DNA of 64,000 nt from Caulobacter sp048541825 (GCF_048541825.1 NZ_CP183332.1:3844001-3908000), one strand, 5' to 3'. Positions 9,865 through 18,555 are shown, counted from the first letter of the stretch. A program made the numbers and translations. Notes: generated from the letters alone by a model not told the origin.

Positions 9865-12690
9865 ATGCCCCGTCGCCTTCGCCCCACCCCGCTGGAACAC
9901 GTCGTCGACGGTCACGCCCTGCGTGCGCGTCTTTCGGCCGCCGCCCTCGACTCGATCGGCAACGAGGCCGAGCAGCGCGTCCGCGCCATCGAGATCCTGA
10001 AACAGGCCCTGTTTCGCGGCCGGATGATCGCCAAGGAGCGGCTGGAAAATGGGGCCGGGGGCCTTGAGACCTCGCGCCTGCTCAGCGGCGTCACCGACGA
10101 GGTGATCACCGCGCTCTATGACTTCACGACGGTGCACGTGTTCCGGGCCCGCAACCCGACCGAGGGCGAGCGCCTGTGCCTGCTGGCCGTCGGCGGCTAT
10201 GGCCGGCGAACCCTCGCGCCTTACAGCGATATCGATCTGCTGTTCCTGCGGCCCTACAAGACCACGCCGCATGCCGAGAGCGTGATCGAGTTCATGCTCT
10301 ATGCGCTGTGGGATCTGGGCTTCAAGGTCGGCCACGCCTCGCGCACCATCGAGGAATGCGTGCGGCTGTCGCGCGAAGACTTCACCATCCGCACCACCAT
10401 CCTTGAGGCCCGCCGCCTGACCGGCGACGAGCGCCTGGGCGAAGACCTCAAGAAGCGCTTCCGCGACGACGTCATGAAGGGCACCGGCGCCCAGTTCGTC
10501 GCCGCCAAGCTGAAAGAACGCGATGACCGCCAGGCCCGGGCCGGGGCCAGCCGCTACATGGTCGAGCCCAACGTCAAGGAGGGCAAGGGCGGCCTGCGCG
10601 ACCTGCACACCCTGATGTGGATCGCCGAATATCTGCACCCGGTGGATCGTCCCGAAGACGTCTTCAAGCTGGCGGTGTTCGACCGGCGCGAGGCGAAAGC
10701 CTTCATCCGGGCCTTCGACTTCCTGCATGCGGTGCGCGCCCACCTGCACTTCACCACCGGCCGGCCCGAAGAGCGCCTGACCTTCGACCTGCAGCCCGAG
10801 ATCGCCCGCCGCATGGGCTATGGCGACCGCGGCGACGCCCCGGCGGTCGAGCGCTTCATGCGGCGCTACTTCCTGATCGCCAAGGAGGTCGGGGCCCTGA
10901 CCCGCGCCTTCTCGGCCAAGCTGGAAGCCGAGCACTTCAAGAACGAGCCCAAGGGCATTTCCCGCTTCCTGCCGGGCGGCGGCAGGCCCAAGCGCAAGGC
11001 GCTGGATGTCGAGGGCTTCTACGAAGACGGCGGCCGGCTCAATATCGACGGGCCCGAGGTGTTCGAGGCCGATCCGGTCAATCTGATCCGGCTGTTCAAG
11101 ATCGCCGACGAGCGCGACCTGGACCTGCACCCCGACGCCTTCACCGCCGTGACCCGCTCGTTGGGCCTGATCACCTCGCGGGTGCGCCGTGACGAGGACG
11201 CCTGCGAGGCCTTCCTGCACCTGCTGGCCCGGGGCAAGCGCAGCTATCGCACCCTGACCCTGATGAACGACGCCGGGGTGCTGGGCCGGTTCGTCCCGGA
11301 ATTTGGCCGCATCGTCGCCCAGATGCAGTTCAACATGTACCACTCCTATACGGTGGACGAGCACACCCTGCGGGCCGTGGGCGTGATCGGCGACATCGCC
11401 GCCGGCCGCCTGGCCGAGGATCATCCGCTGGCCGTCTCCATCATGCCGCTGATCGAGGACCGTGAGGCCCTGTTCCTGGCCATGCTGCTGCACGACACCG
11501 GCAAGGGCGGGGTGGGCGGCCAGGAAAAGGCCGGGGCCCGGTCGGCCCGCAGCGCCTGCGAGCGCCTGGGCGTTGACCGTCTGAAGGTCGAGCTGGTGGC
11601 CTGGCTGGTCGAGAACCATCTGGTCATGAGCGACTTCGCCCAGAAGCGCGATGTTTCCGATCCAGGGACGGTGGCCGCCTTTGCGCGCATCGTCGAAAAC
11701 CCCGAGCGCCTGCGCCTGCTGCTGGTCATCACCGTCGCCGACATCCGCGCCGTGGGCCCGGGGGTCTGGAACGGCTGGAAGGGCCAGTTGCTGCGCGAGC
11801 TCTACAACGCCACCGAAGCCGTTTTCCGCGGCGGCCGGGGCAGTGACGCCGCCGCCAGCGTCCAGCGCCACCAGGAGGCCGTCGCCGAGGCCGCGCGCGA
11901 GGCCCTGATCGCCGACGACCCGGCCGCAGCGGGCTGGGCGTCGGCCATGGAGGACGCCTATTTCAGCGCCTTCAAGGCTGATGAGCTGAAGGACCATGCG
12001 GCCCTGGCCCGCCGCGCCGCCATCCAGGGCGGAGCCGCCGCCGAGGGCCAGGTGACGCCGGGCTCCAACGCCGCCGAGATCGTCATCGCCGCCCGGGACC
12101 GGCGCGGCCTGTTCGCCGACCTGGCTTTGGCTATCTCATCGCTGGGCGGCAATGTGGTCGGCGCGCGGGTCTTCACCTCGCGCCAGGGCCAGGCCCTGGA
12201 TGTCTTCTATGTGCAGGACGTCACCGGCGCCCCCATGGGCTGCGAAAACCCCCGCGCCCTGCGCCGCCTGGCCGACGCCCTGGAATCGGCCGGTCGCGGC
12301 GAAACCATGAGCTTCGAGCCCCGTCGCGGCGCCGAACAGTCGCGCACGGCAGCCTTCTCGATCGCGCCCAGCGTGGTGGTCGACAACGAGGCCTCCAACG
12401 ACGCCACCGTGGTCGAAGCCTCGGGCCGCGACCGCCCGGGCCTGCTGCACGCTTTGGCCCAGACCCTGGCGACGAGCGGCCTGTCGATCCAGTCGGCCCA
12501 TATCGACGGCTATGGCGAGCGCGCGGTCGACGCCTTCTATGTGCAGACCGCCGAGGGTGGGAAACTGACCGAGACGCGCAAGGTCACGGCGCTGAAGGCG
12601 GACCTGCTGTCGGCGCTGGAGGCCAATGAGGCCGGGGCGCCGAATACCCGACCGGGGCTGAAGCGGGCGCGGGCGAGCGTGGCGCGGTAG
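9865..12690 (+). CDS. glnD: Bifunctional uridylyltransferase/uridylyl-removing enzyme GlnD
   Basis: GlnD senses glutamine and adds or removes UMP on PII proteins (GlnB/GlnK), linking nitrogen status to glutamine synthetase control. The 941 residues are typical for alphaproteobacteria. The nucleotidyltransferase motif GGYGRRTLAPYSDIDLLFL is at about 110-130. The HD hydrolase motif (LLHDTGKG) has its catalytic His-Asp at about 543-544. Two ACT domains that bind glutamine are near 735-810 and 845-920. The order mutS-glnD-(murJ)-trpS is a recurrent alphaproteobacterial neighbourhood; here murJ and trpS lie further on, after an inserted region. ATG at 9865 is the first plausible start. Confidence 0.98.
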   Translation: MPRRLRPTPLEHVVDGHALRARLSAAALDSIGNEAEQRVRAIEILKQALFRGRMIAKERLENGAGGLETSRLLSGVTDEVITALYDFTTVHVFRARNPTEGERLCLLAVGGYGRRTLAPYSDIDLLFLRPYKTTPHAESVIEFMLYALWDLGFKVGHASRTIEECVRLSREDFTIRTTILEARRLTGDERLGEDLKKRFRDDVMKGTGAQFVAAKLKERDDRQARAGASRYMVEPNVKEGKGGLRDLHTLMWIAEYLHPVDRPEDVFKLAVFDRREAKAFIRAFDFLHAVRAHLHFTTGRPEERLTFDLQPEIARRMGYGDRGDAPAVERFMRRYFLIAKEVGALTRAFSAKLEAEHFKNEPKGISRFLPGGGRPKRKALDVEGFYEDGGRLNIDGPEVFEADPVNLIRLFKIADERDLDLHPDAFTAVTRSLGLITSRVRRDEDACEAFLHLLARGKRSYRTLTLMNDAGVLGRFVPEFGRIVAQMQFNMYHSYTVDEHTLRAVGVIGDIAAGRLAEDHPLAVSIMPLIEDREALFLAMLLHDTGKGGVGGQEKAGARSARSACERLGVDRLKVELVAWLVENHLVMSDFAQKRDVSDPGTVAAFARIVENPERLRLLLVITVADIRAVGPGVWNGWKGQLLRELYNATEAVFRGGRGSDAAASVQRHQEAVAEAAREALIADDPAAAGWASAMEDAYFSAFKADELKDHAALARRAAIQGGAAAEGQVTPGSNAAEIVIAARDRRGLFADLALAISSLGGNVVGARVFTSRQGQALDVFYVQDVTGAPMGCENPRALRRLADALESAGRGETMSFEPRRGAEQSRTAAFSIAPSVVVDNEASNDATVVEASGRDRPGLLHALAQTLATSGLSIQSAHIDGYGERAVDAFYVQTAEGGKLTETRKVTALKADLLSALEANEAGAPNTRPGLKRARASVAR

Positions 12691-12700
12691 TTGGGGCGGG

Positions 12701-12718
12701 ACTAGAGAATTCTCTAGT
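12701..12718. other. Perfect 18-base palindrome between converging genes
   Basis: actagagaa is followed directly by its reverse complement ttctctagt. It lies 11 bases after the glnD stop and covers the stop codon of the converging lipoprotein gene (12714-12716). It may help end transcripts from both sides, or it may be chance; there is no T-run. Confidence 0.45.
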
Positions 12719-13487
12719 TGAAGCCATTGTAATTGCTGGGGTACATCAAGAAAATACTGATAGGCGCATACAATTCGTAACGCCTCTCAGAACCTCGCGG
12801 TAGTTCATCGCCCAAGTGCATTCCTGAGGACGCATATCTACCAGACCAAGGGAGCATTCCTTCAACGCGACCAATGCTGACTTTGTCGCGTGTTATCTCA
12901 ACCGTGGCTTGTCGGAATTCGACCCCCGGGCCGTACGCTGCGGACATACTTGTTGGATCGACTACGTAAGCACTAGTCGGGTCTGCGAGGTTCTTGAACC
13001 GCATTAAGATGGGAAGTTCGGCTGACTCAAGTATGCGTTTCGTCCTCTTGCGTAGCTTGGAAGCAGCTTTGCGGTCTGCAAAGTCAGCCTTGCCCAGTTC
13101 GCGCCCGAAAACATGGTCAGGGCTCCAGTTCGTGCCGCTTAACCCGCGCTCAAGTGACCAAAATTCACCGAAGGTTGCAAACAGGTAGCCGGCTCGTCCC
13201 AGATCGACGATGACGGCTTCGCCGCGCGTCAGAAAGCTGCCCGCGCTCATATTGCCGAACGCCTTGATTGGGGGCGAGAAGCGCACCGATCTAACAGATG
13301 ATCCGCTACGGGTGATGCCGTCGACCACGAAATCCAGCGTCAGACGATAACGATAACTGTAAACCTCCTCGCAGCCCTGCAGGGGCAGGGCAAGTGCCAG
13401 AGTGCCTATCAGCGTTTCTCGGCGACCGATCACTCTCGTTTCGTCGAGTGGACTGGCTGGGATTGCAAGCGGGCTTGTCAAATTCAC
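12714..13487 (-). CDS. Hypothetical lipoprotein, AT-richer than neighbours
   Basis: 257 residues, family not recognised. After about 20 residues there is RVIGRRETLIG followed by a hydrophobic run and LPLQGC. This is a lipobox preceded by a twin-arginine-like pair, so a lipid-anchored, possibly Tat-exported protein is likely. The rest is mostly mixed polar sequence without membrane segments; several Tyr-rich stretches (EEVYSYRYRL, YAPISIFLMYPSNYNGFN) are notable. Its base composition differs clearly from the surroundings: bases 12721-12780 contain only 23 G or C. This suggests recent acquisition. Its start faces the repeat block beginning at 13637. Function unknown. Confidence 0.7.
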   Translation of the reverse strand: MNLTSPLAIPASPLDETRVIGRRETLIGTLALALPLQGCEEVYSYRYRLTLDFVVDGITRSGSSVRSVRFSPPIKAFGNMSAGSFLTRGEAVIVDLGRAGYLFATFGEFWSLERGLSGTNWSPDHVFGRELGKADFADRKAASKLRKRTKRILESAELPILMRFKNLADPTSAYVVDPTSMSAAYGPGVEFRQATVEITRDKVSIGRVEGMLPWSGRYASSGMHLGDELPRGSERRYELYAPISIFLMYPSNYNGFN

Positions 13488-13636
13488 TTTCGCCTCGACT
13501 AAACGCGCACTGTCGAGATCAATCTTGAAGGGCAGGCAATAATTTTAGGTTGAGCCCAGAGATGGGTGAGTCTGAATGATCACCACAATCATGCAAAGGC
13601 GTGGAAATCGGACACGCCCTCGCGCAGAGCCAGCCC

Positions 13637-13772
13637 TTCATCTCTTGGAGGCAGCAAGCGTGCCGTACTGTCCAGGTCAGTCAAGGCCCGGTCTGCGACC
13701 GGCCGCTCCGCGGCGGCCCGGAGGGCCGGCCTTGAGTGACCTGGACAGTCCGGCGATCGTCTCGCCGTGAGA
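13637..13772. repeat. Repeat block A, copy 1
   Basis: A 136-base element, nearly identical to 51027-51161. It starts catctcttggagg and ends ccgtgagatg, so the ends are inverted (catctc/gagatg). Inside, the 21-base arms at 13666-13686 and 13726-13746 are inverted copies with one mismatch, enclosing GC-rich smaller hairpins. It carries no coding content. The preceding stretch 13488-13636 holds no recognisable feature. The architecture resembles a MITE or REP-type element. Confidence 0.85.
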
Positions 13773-13822
13773 TGAAGGGTGGGCTCCCTTCGGCACGAAG
13801 GGGGCGGGACGCCAGAACGAAA

Positions 13823-13990
13823 CCTTCTCCCAGAGGGAGAAGGAGGGGCCCGCGCCGTAGGCGTGGGAGGATGAGGGGTTAGCGAAGCCCTTCCGGACAG
13901 GGCACGGCCCCCAGTGCGACAACGGCAACCAGTGTAACCCCTCACCCTCCCACGCAAGCGTGGGTCCCTCCCTCTCCCTCTGGGAGAGGG
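13823..13990. repeat. Repeat block B, copy 1
   Basis: A 168-base element with a partner of exactly the same length at 51523-51690. It starts ccttctcccagagggagaagg and ends ctccctctgggagaggg. It contains inverted pieces built on gcgtgggagg / ctcccacgc. Short reading frames through it are repeat-derived and not supported as genes. Confidence 0.85.
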
Positions 13991-14087
13991 CTAGGCGTAC
14001 GGGGATTGGCCGTGCTGTATCCCCGTTATTCCCAGAACAAACTCCAGTCCAATCAACCGCTTGTAAAAAACTTGATCGCGCCCATCA

Positions 14088-14540
14088 GACGCATCGAAAC
14101 CTCCCGCATACTCAATCTCACCTGACAGCACGGGAAGGGCGTCCGGCCGGCGACCAGAGGCGGCTGTCAGGGGTGATCGAGCGGGACCACCGTTCGGGCG
14201 TATGCCCGGGCGGCCGGTTTAAAGAGAGGGCGGGTGACGTAAACCCGCCTATCGGGGGCAAGCCAAGGCCTCCGCCCGTCCGAAGGTTCGCTCCGGGTTC
14301 CTCCGGAATCGGCGTGGCCGCAGCCTCAGGGCTGGGTCCGTCGCGAGGCAGGACAAAACCCGGGTGGGGCAAAAGGCTGAACAGGCCTGCGCACCCCGGC
14401 CAGAGGGATAACGATCGCGCGGAGCGTCTGTCTTCGTCGAAACGGTATTTACTACCCCCTCCTCCGGGCGAGGCCCGGACGCTCCGCGACCCTTCCCACA
14501 CCATCGGCGGTTTCCGCGCGAGGTCGCAAAGTCGCGCCTG
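14088..14540 (+). repeat. Repeat block C, copy 1: candidate structured non-coding element
   Basis: About 450 bases, related to 51734-52190. Shared landmarks in order are: gaaacctcccg near the start; ggtgatcgagcggg (14172-14185); a small hairpin cgggc-gtat-gcccg (14195-14208); the long stem gcggagcgtc (14419-14428) with gacgctccgc (14478-14487); gtcgaaacggtatt inside it; the inner hairpin tccgggc-gag-gcccgga (14463-14479); and a final gcgcga/tcgcgc hairpin (14516-14537). An open frame through 13960-14661 is not kept in the other copy, so I treat the block as non-coding. It ends about 70 bases before the TetR gene. Confidence 0.65.
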
Positions 14541-14608
14541 TGGAACCCCGCCCAGATTGCCGCCGCCGCGCCTTCGCGTTACGGGTGGCGCGCACAAGGA
14601 CAATCACG

Positions 14609-15250
14609 GTGTCGAGACCCAAGGGCTCCCTGGCCGCCGATCACGAGACCAAGCGGCGTGATCTGCTGACCAAGATGACCACGCGCCTGATGCATCGGCA
14701 GGCGGCGCGTCCCAGCCTGCGCGATCTGGCCGGGGCCGCCGAGGTCAGCGTTCCGACCCTGAGGCACTATTTCGGCGGCCGTCAGGCGGTGGTCGACGCG
14801 GTGCTGGCTGACTGCCTGCGGGTGGGCCGCGACGGCCTGGACGCCCAGCGCAGCTCCGACCGGCCGTTCGCCGAGTCGATCCAGGGCTATGCCGAGGCCC
14901 TGATCCGGGCCCTGCAGGCCCCGCGCCCGGTCAAGCTGGGCGACATCTTCGCCGTCAGTCTGGCCGAAGGGTTCCTGGACCCGCAGATCGGCGCCTCGGC
15001 CCTGAACCATATTGTCGAGCCGACCCTGCAGGTGCTGGAAGCGCGGCTGGAAGAGCACATGCGCCGCGGGGAGATGATCCAGGCCGACGCCCGCGCTGCC
15101 GGCCTGATGCTGCTGTCGCCGCTGCTGGTGGCCTGCCTGCACCAGGACCAGCTGAACGGAACCCATGTTCGACCGTTGTCGACGCAGGATCTGGCCCTGT
15201 CGGTCAGCGAGGCCTTCGTGCGGGCCTATGCCGTTCGTGTCCCGGCCTGA
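14609..15250 (+). CDS. TetR/AcrR family transcriptional regulator
   Basis: 213 residues starting at a GTG with aagga 8 bases upstream; longer frames reach into the repeat block and are not credible. The N-terminal helix-turn-helix is LRDLAGAAEVSVPTLRHYFGG (about residues 34-54), the TetR type where the last helix reads TLRHYF. The C-terminal ligand domain has no recognisable specificity. It lies 99 bases upstream of folE on the same strand. The perfect palindrome at 15285-15308 between them is a plausible operator, although whether this regulator binds it is inference. Confidence 0.9.
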   Translation: MSRPKGSLAADHETKRRDLLTKMTTRLMHRQAARPSLRDLAGAAEVSVPTLRHYFGGRQAVVDAVLADCLRVGRDGLDAQRSSDRPFAESIQGYAEALIRALQAPRPVKLGDIFAVSLAEGFLDPQIGASALNHIVEPTLQVLEARLEEHMRRGEMIQADARAAGLMLLSPLLVACLHQDQLNGTHVRPLSTQDLALSVSEAFVRAYAVRVPA

Positions 15251-15284
15251 CGGTCAATCGGAGCGTCTGCAAACTCTCCGCTTT

Positions 15285-15308
15285 TCTATATCTCAAGTGA
15301 GATATAGA
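15285..15308. promoter_or_regulatory. Perfect palindrome upstream of folE (probable operator)
   Basis: tctatatctca (15285-15295) and tgagatataga (15298-15308) are perfect 11-base inverted repeats separated by two bases. The site is AT-rich in a GC-rich context and 41 bases before the folE start, where a dimeric repressor would block transcription. Confidence 0.75.
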
Positions 15309-15349
15309 ACGCCGCTCCTAGGTTCGGTGGTCGGCGCGGAGAGAACGGT

Positions 15350-15988
15350 ATGGCGAGCAAGATTAACGGCAATTCCTCCCTCGCCTGCCACGAGCTCCAT
15401 CCCCATGCCCATACCCCGTCGCGCCCCAGCCAGGCCGACGCCGAGGCGGCGGTGCGCGTGCTGATCGAATGGGCGGGCGACGATCCGTCGCGCGAAGGCC
15501 TGCTGGACACCCCGGCCCGAGTGGCGCGTTCCTATGGCGAGCTGTTCAGCGGCTATGGCGAAGATCCGCGCAAACATCTGGAGCGGACCTTCGAGGAAGT
15601 CGGCGGCTATGAGGACTTGATCGTGCTGTCCAATATCCGGGTGGTCAGTTTCTGCGAGCACCACATGCTGCCGGTGATCGGACGGGCCCATGTGGGCTAC
15701 CTGCCGCGCAATCGGGTGGTGGGCATTTCCAAGCTTGCCCGGGTGGTGCGCGGCTTCGCCAAGCGCCTGCAGATCCAGGAAAAGCTGACCGCCGACATCG
15801 CCCAGACCATCCAGGACGTGCTCGATCCGCTGGGCGTCGGCGTGGTCATCGAGGCCGAGCACAGCTGCATGACCCTGCGCGGCGTCGATACGGCCGGCTC
15901 GATGCTGTCGACCAGCCGCCTGCTGGGCGTGATCCGCGACGATGGCCGCACGCGGGACGAGTTCCTGCGCATGGTCCGGCAGGCCTGA
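15350..15988 (+). CDS. folE: GTP cyclohydrolase I
   Basis: FolE converts GTP to 7,8-dihydroneopterin triphosphate, the first step of folate and pterin synthesis. The 212 residues are normal. Zinc ligands are Cys102 and His105 (SFCEHHMLP) and Cys173 (EHSCMTLRG). SFCEHHMLP also marks it as the zinc-dependent FolE1 type. It heads a same-strand run with the DCC, DUF3429, SDR and FAD oxidoreductase genes. The spacing to the next gene is only 5 bases, suggesting one operon under the palindrome at 15285-15308. Confidence 0.97.
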   Translation: MASKINGNSSLACHELHPHAHTPSRPSQADAEAAVRVLIEWAGDDPSREGLLDTPARVARSYGELFSGYGEDPRKHLERTFEEVGGYEDLIVLSNIRVVSFCEHHMLPVIGRAHVGYLPRNRVVGISKLARVVRGFAKRLQIQEKLTADIAQTIQDVLDPLGVGVVIEAEHSCMTLRGVDTAGSMLSTSRLLGVIRDDGRTRDEFLRMVRQA

Positions 15989-15993
15989 GACCG

Positions 15994-16401
15994 ATGACCG
16001 TCGCCGCGCCCCTCGCTTCGACGACGCCGGCGGTAACGGTCTGGTTCGACGGCGACTGCCCGCTGTGCGTCCGCGAGATCGCCCTGATGCGGCGGCTGGA
16101 TCGCCGGGGCGCGATCGACTTTGTCGATGTGGCCGGCGACGGAAGCTGTCCGACCGACCGGGCGGAGCTGCTGGCGCGGTTTCACGCCCAGGAGGCCGGC
16201 GGGCCGATGGTCTCGGGCGCGGCGGCCTTCGCGGCCCTGTGGCGGGCCATTCCCGTGCTGGCACCCTTTGGCCAGATGGCGCGCAACCCCCTGCTGCTGT
16301 GGGGGCTGGAGCGGGCCTATCGCGGTTTCCTGCGGCTGCGGCCCCGGTTGCAGGCTCTGGTTCGCCGGCTTGAGAGAACCCCGCGCGGAGGCCGGGCATG
16401 A
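15994..16401 (+). CDS. DCC family thiol-disulfide oxidoreductase-like protein (DUF393)
   Basis: 135 residues with VWFDGDCPLCVREI (residues about 16-29), the DCC motif that names the family and carries a CxxC pair predicted to work like a thioredoxin active site. No substrate is known. It overlaps the next gene by four bases (ATGA). Similar small DCC proteins are often found next to DUF3429, SDR and FAD oxidoreductase genes, as here. Confidence 0.9.
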   Translation: MTVAAPLASTTPAVTVWFDGDCPLCVREIALMRRLDRRGAIDFVDVAGDGSCPTDRAELLARFHAQEAGGPMVSGAAAFAALWRAIPVLAPFGQMARNPLLLWGLERAYRGFLRLRPRLQALVRRLERTPRGGRA

Positions 16402-16838
16402 CCCCCGCGCCCGGAACGCCGCGCGTGGTGCTGGCCTATGGCCTGCTGGGCCTGATCCCCTTTCTGGCGCCGCCCCTGATCGGCGGTCTGTTTCCCGATC
16501 ACGCTGCCCTCGCCGCCCGCGCCCTGGCCCTGTATGGCGGCCTGATCCTGTCCTTTCTGGGCGGAGCGCGCTGGGCGATGGCGGTGCGTCAGACCCCGGT
16601 TGACGCCCGGATCGTGTCGCTGGCCATGATCCCGACCCTGGTCGCCCTGGCTGTGTTGTTGCTGCCCGCTGATCTGCGGGCCGCGCAGCTGGCGGTGCTG
16701 GCCCTGGCCCTGCTGATCCACGGGGCCTGGGATGTCTGGTCCAGCGGCCTGCCCGACTGGTATCCGCGCCTGAGGCTGCTCCTGACCCTGGGCGGCACGG
16801 CCGGGCTGTCGGCCGGCGCCCTGGTGCTGCATGGCTGA
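16398..16838 (+). CDS. DUF3429 membrane protein
   Basis: 146 residues with about five hydrophobic segments (for example LLGLIPFLAPPLIGGLF and LAMIPTLVALAVLLLP) and the conserved FLGGARWAMA block of DUF3429 proteins. It is an inner-membrane protein of unknown function. It is translationally coupled to the DCC gene before it (four-base overlap) and overlaps the SDR gene after it by eight bases. Confidence 0.85.
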   Translation: MTPAPGTPRVVLAYGLLGLIPFLAPPLIGGLFPDHAALAARALALYGGLILSFLGGARWAMAVRQTPVDARIVSLAMIPTLVALAVLLLPADLRAAQLAVLALALLIHGAWDVWSSGLPDWYPRLRLLLTLGGTAGLSAGALVLHG

Positions 16839-17586
16839 GGCGGTTTCCACACCGGCCCGGCTGGCCGTCGTCGTCGGCGGCGGGGGCGGCGTCGGCTGGG
16901 CCCTGGTCTGCGCCCTGGCCGCCAATCTGGCCTATGACCGGATCATCGTCCTGTCGCGGCGGTTTCCGGCGGACTGGCCGGCGAGCGACCTTCAGGACAG
17001 GTTGGTCTGGATTGCGGCCGATATTCTCGACGAGGACAGCCTGGCGGCGGCGGCCGTTCGGATCGCCGCCCTGGGGGCGCCGACCCTGATCCTGATCGCC
17101 ACCGGCATTCTGCACGGCGAGGGTCTGGCGCCCGAAAAGACCATGCGGGCCCTTAACGCCGAGGCCCTGTCGCGGGTGTTTCTGGTCAATGCCGTGGGCC
17201 CCGCCCTGGCGGCCAAGCACCTGTTGCCGTTGACCCCGCGCGACCAGCCCAGCGTTCTGGCCGCCCTGTCGGCCCGGGTGGGCAGTATCGGCGACAATCA
17301 GCTGGGTGGCTGGTACGGCTATCGGGCCTCCAAGGCGGCTCTGAACATGCTGATCCGCACCCTGGCGATCGAGCATCGCCGCACCCGGCCGCTGGGCGTC
17401 TGCGTGGCGCTGCATCCCGGCACCGTCGATACGGCGCTCAGCGCGCCGTTCAAGGCGGGGGTAGCCGACGGACGCCTGTTCACCGCCGAGCAGTCGGCCG
17501 CCGCCCTGCTGGCGGTGGTCGAGAGTCTGGGCCCCGAGGCCAATGGCGGCTTCTTCGCCTGGGACGGAGCGCCCATTCCATGGTGA
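16831..17586 (+). CDS. Short-chain dehydrogenase/reductase (SDR), CsgA-like
   Basis: 251 residues. The Gly-rich dinucleotide-binding loop is VVVGGGGGVGWAL, and the catalytic YxxxK is in YGYRASKAAL, with Ser in LSARVGSIGD. A conserved PG segment is HPGTVDT. It resembles the C-factor/CsgA group of SDRs. Substrate unknown. The start overlaps the end of the DUF3429 gene, and the end overlaps the start of the FAD oxidoreductase gene by seven bases, so it is embedded in the operon. Confidence 0.9.
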   Translation: MAEAVSTPARLAVVVGGGGGVGWALVCALAANLAYDRIIVLSRRFPADWPASDLQDRLVWIAADILDEDSLAAAAVRIAALGAPTLILIATGILHGEGLAPEKTMRALNAEALSRVFLVNAVGPALAAKHLLPLTPRDQPSVLAALSARVGSIGDNQLGGWYGYRASKAALNMLIRTLAIEHRRTRPLGVCVALHPGTVDTALSAPFKAGVADGRLFTAEQSAAALLAVVESLGPEANGGFFAWDGAPIPW

Positions 17587-18524
17587 GCCAGCTTCGCACC
17601 GCCGTGATCGGGGCCGGCATGGCCGGTCTGACCTGCGCCACCGCCCTGCAGGCGGCCGGTCATCAGGTCGTGGTCTTCGACAAGGCGCGCGGCCCCGGTG
17701 GCCGGATGTCGACCCGTCGGCAAGCGTTGGGCGATGGCGAGGCCGCCTTTGACCACGGCGCGCCGGCCTTTACGGCCCTGGAGGCCGACTTTCAGGCTCA
17801 GGTGCAGTTCTGGAGCCTGCAGGGTCTGGCCGCGCCCTGGCCTGCCGCAGGACCCGGACAGTTTGTCGGGGTCCCCGCGATGAACGCGCCGCTGAAGGCC
17901 ATGGCGGCCGATCTGGACACTCGCTGGAGCCAGACGATCAGCGGGCTTTCGCGCGACGCCTCCGGCTGGCGCCTGGCCGGGACGACGCAGGACGAGGGGC
18001 CGTTTGACCGCCTCGTCGTGGCCATACCCGCCGAACAGGCCGCCGTTCTGCTGGCTGCGGTCCAGCCCGAATTCGCCGCCCTGGCCCGCGCCGTTCGCTC
18101 CGCGCCGTGCTGGACCCTGATGGCGGTGTTCGTTCAGCCCGTGCATAGCGCTGAGGCGGTTCTGACCGGCGGCGAGGTCGTGGCCTTCGCCAGCCGCGAG
18201 GCCAGCAAGCCAGGGCGCGCAGCGACCGAGGCCTGGGTGATCCACGCCACCCCCGACTGGTCGCGCGACCATCTGGAACTGACCGCCGATCAGGCCGAAC
18301 CCCGGCTGCTGGCGGGCTTTGAGGCCCTGCTGGGATCGTCTGCGCCCCTCGCCGTTTCGGCGGTGGCCCATCGCTGGCGCTATGCCCGGCCCCTGGCCGC
18401 GCCGCGTTCGGCCCTGTGGGACGCGGCAAGCCGCCTGGGCGTCTGCGGCGACTGGCTGGGCGGCGGCTCGGTCGAGGGCGCCTGGCGATCAGGCTTCGAA
18501 CTGGCGGCTGTGCTGTTGCCTTGA
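17580..18524 (+). CDS. FAD-dependent amine oxidoreductase (renalase-like)
   Basis: 314 residues starting with a Rossmann FAD motif (AVIGAGMAGLTCATAL) and the second FAD-contact motif GPGGRMSTRR. The C-terminal part contains GVCGDWLGGGSVEGAW, typical of the renalase-like group. Its substrate is unknown. It is the last gene of the folE run. In other Proteobacteria these families cluster with DNA photolyase genes, but no photolyase is in this window. murJ follows after 31 bases. Confidence 0.9.
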   Translation: MVSQLRTAVIGAGMAGLTCATALQAAGHQVVVFDKARGPGGRMSTRRQALGDGEAAFDHGAPAFTALEADFQAQVQFWSLQGLAAPWPAAGPGQFVGVPAMNAPLKAMAADLDTRWSQTISGLSRDASGWRLAGTTQDEGPFDRLVVAIPAEQAAVLLAAVQPEFAALARAVRSAPCWTLMAVFVQPVHSAEAVLTGGEVVAFASREASKPGRAATEAWVIHATPDWSRDHLELTADQAEPRLLAGFEALLGSSAPLAVSAVAHRWRYARPLAAPRSALWDAASRLGVCGDWLGGGSVEGAWRSGFELAAVLLP

Positions 18525-18555
18525 CGCCGTTGGCGCCAGCGCCCAGAAGCCGGGC

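Noticed and set aside
9790..11997. 735-codon minus-strand frame over glnD
   Set aside because: Antisense shadow of glnD; no family motifs and no ribosome site.
14088..14540. Block C as RNase P RNA, tmRNA, SRP RNA or a group II intron
   Set aside because: None of the diagnostic conserved sequences of these RNAs could be found, and no intron-encoded protein is present.
13960..14661. 233-codon plus-strand frame across repeat blocks B and C
   Set aside because: The frame is not kept in the second copy, where a one-base indel and stops occur, while base-pairing is kept; composition is Pro/Arg-rich as in chance frames.
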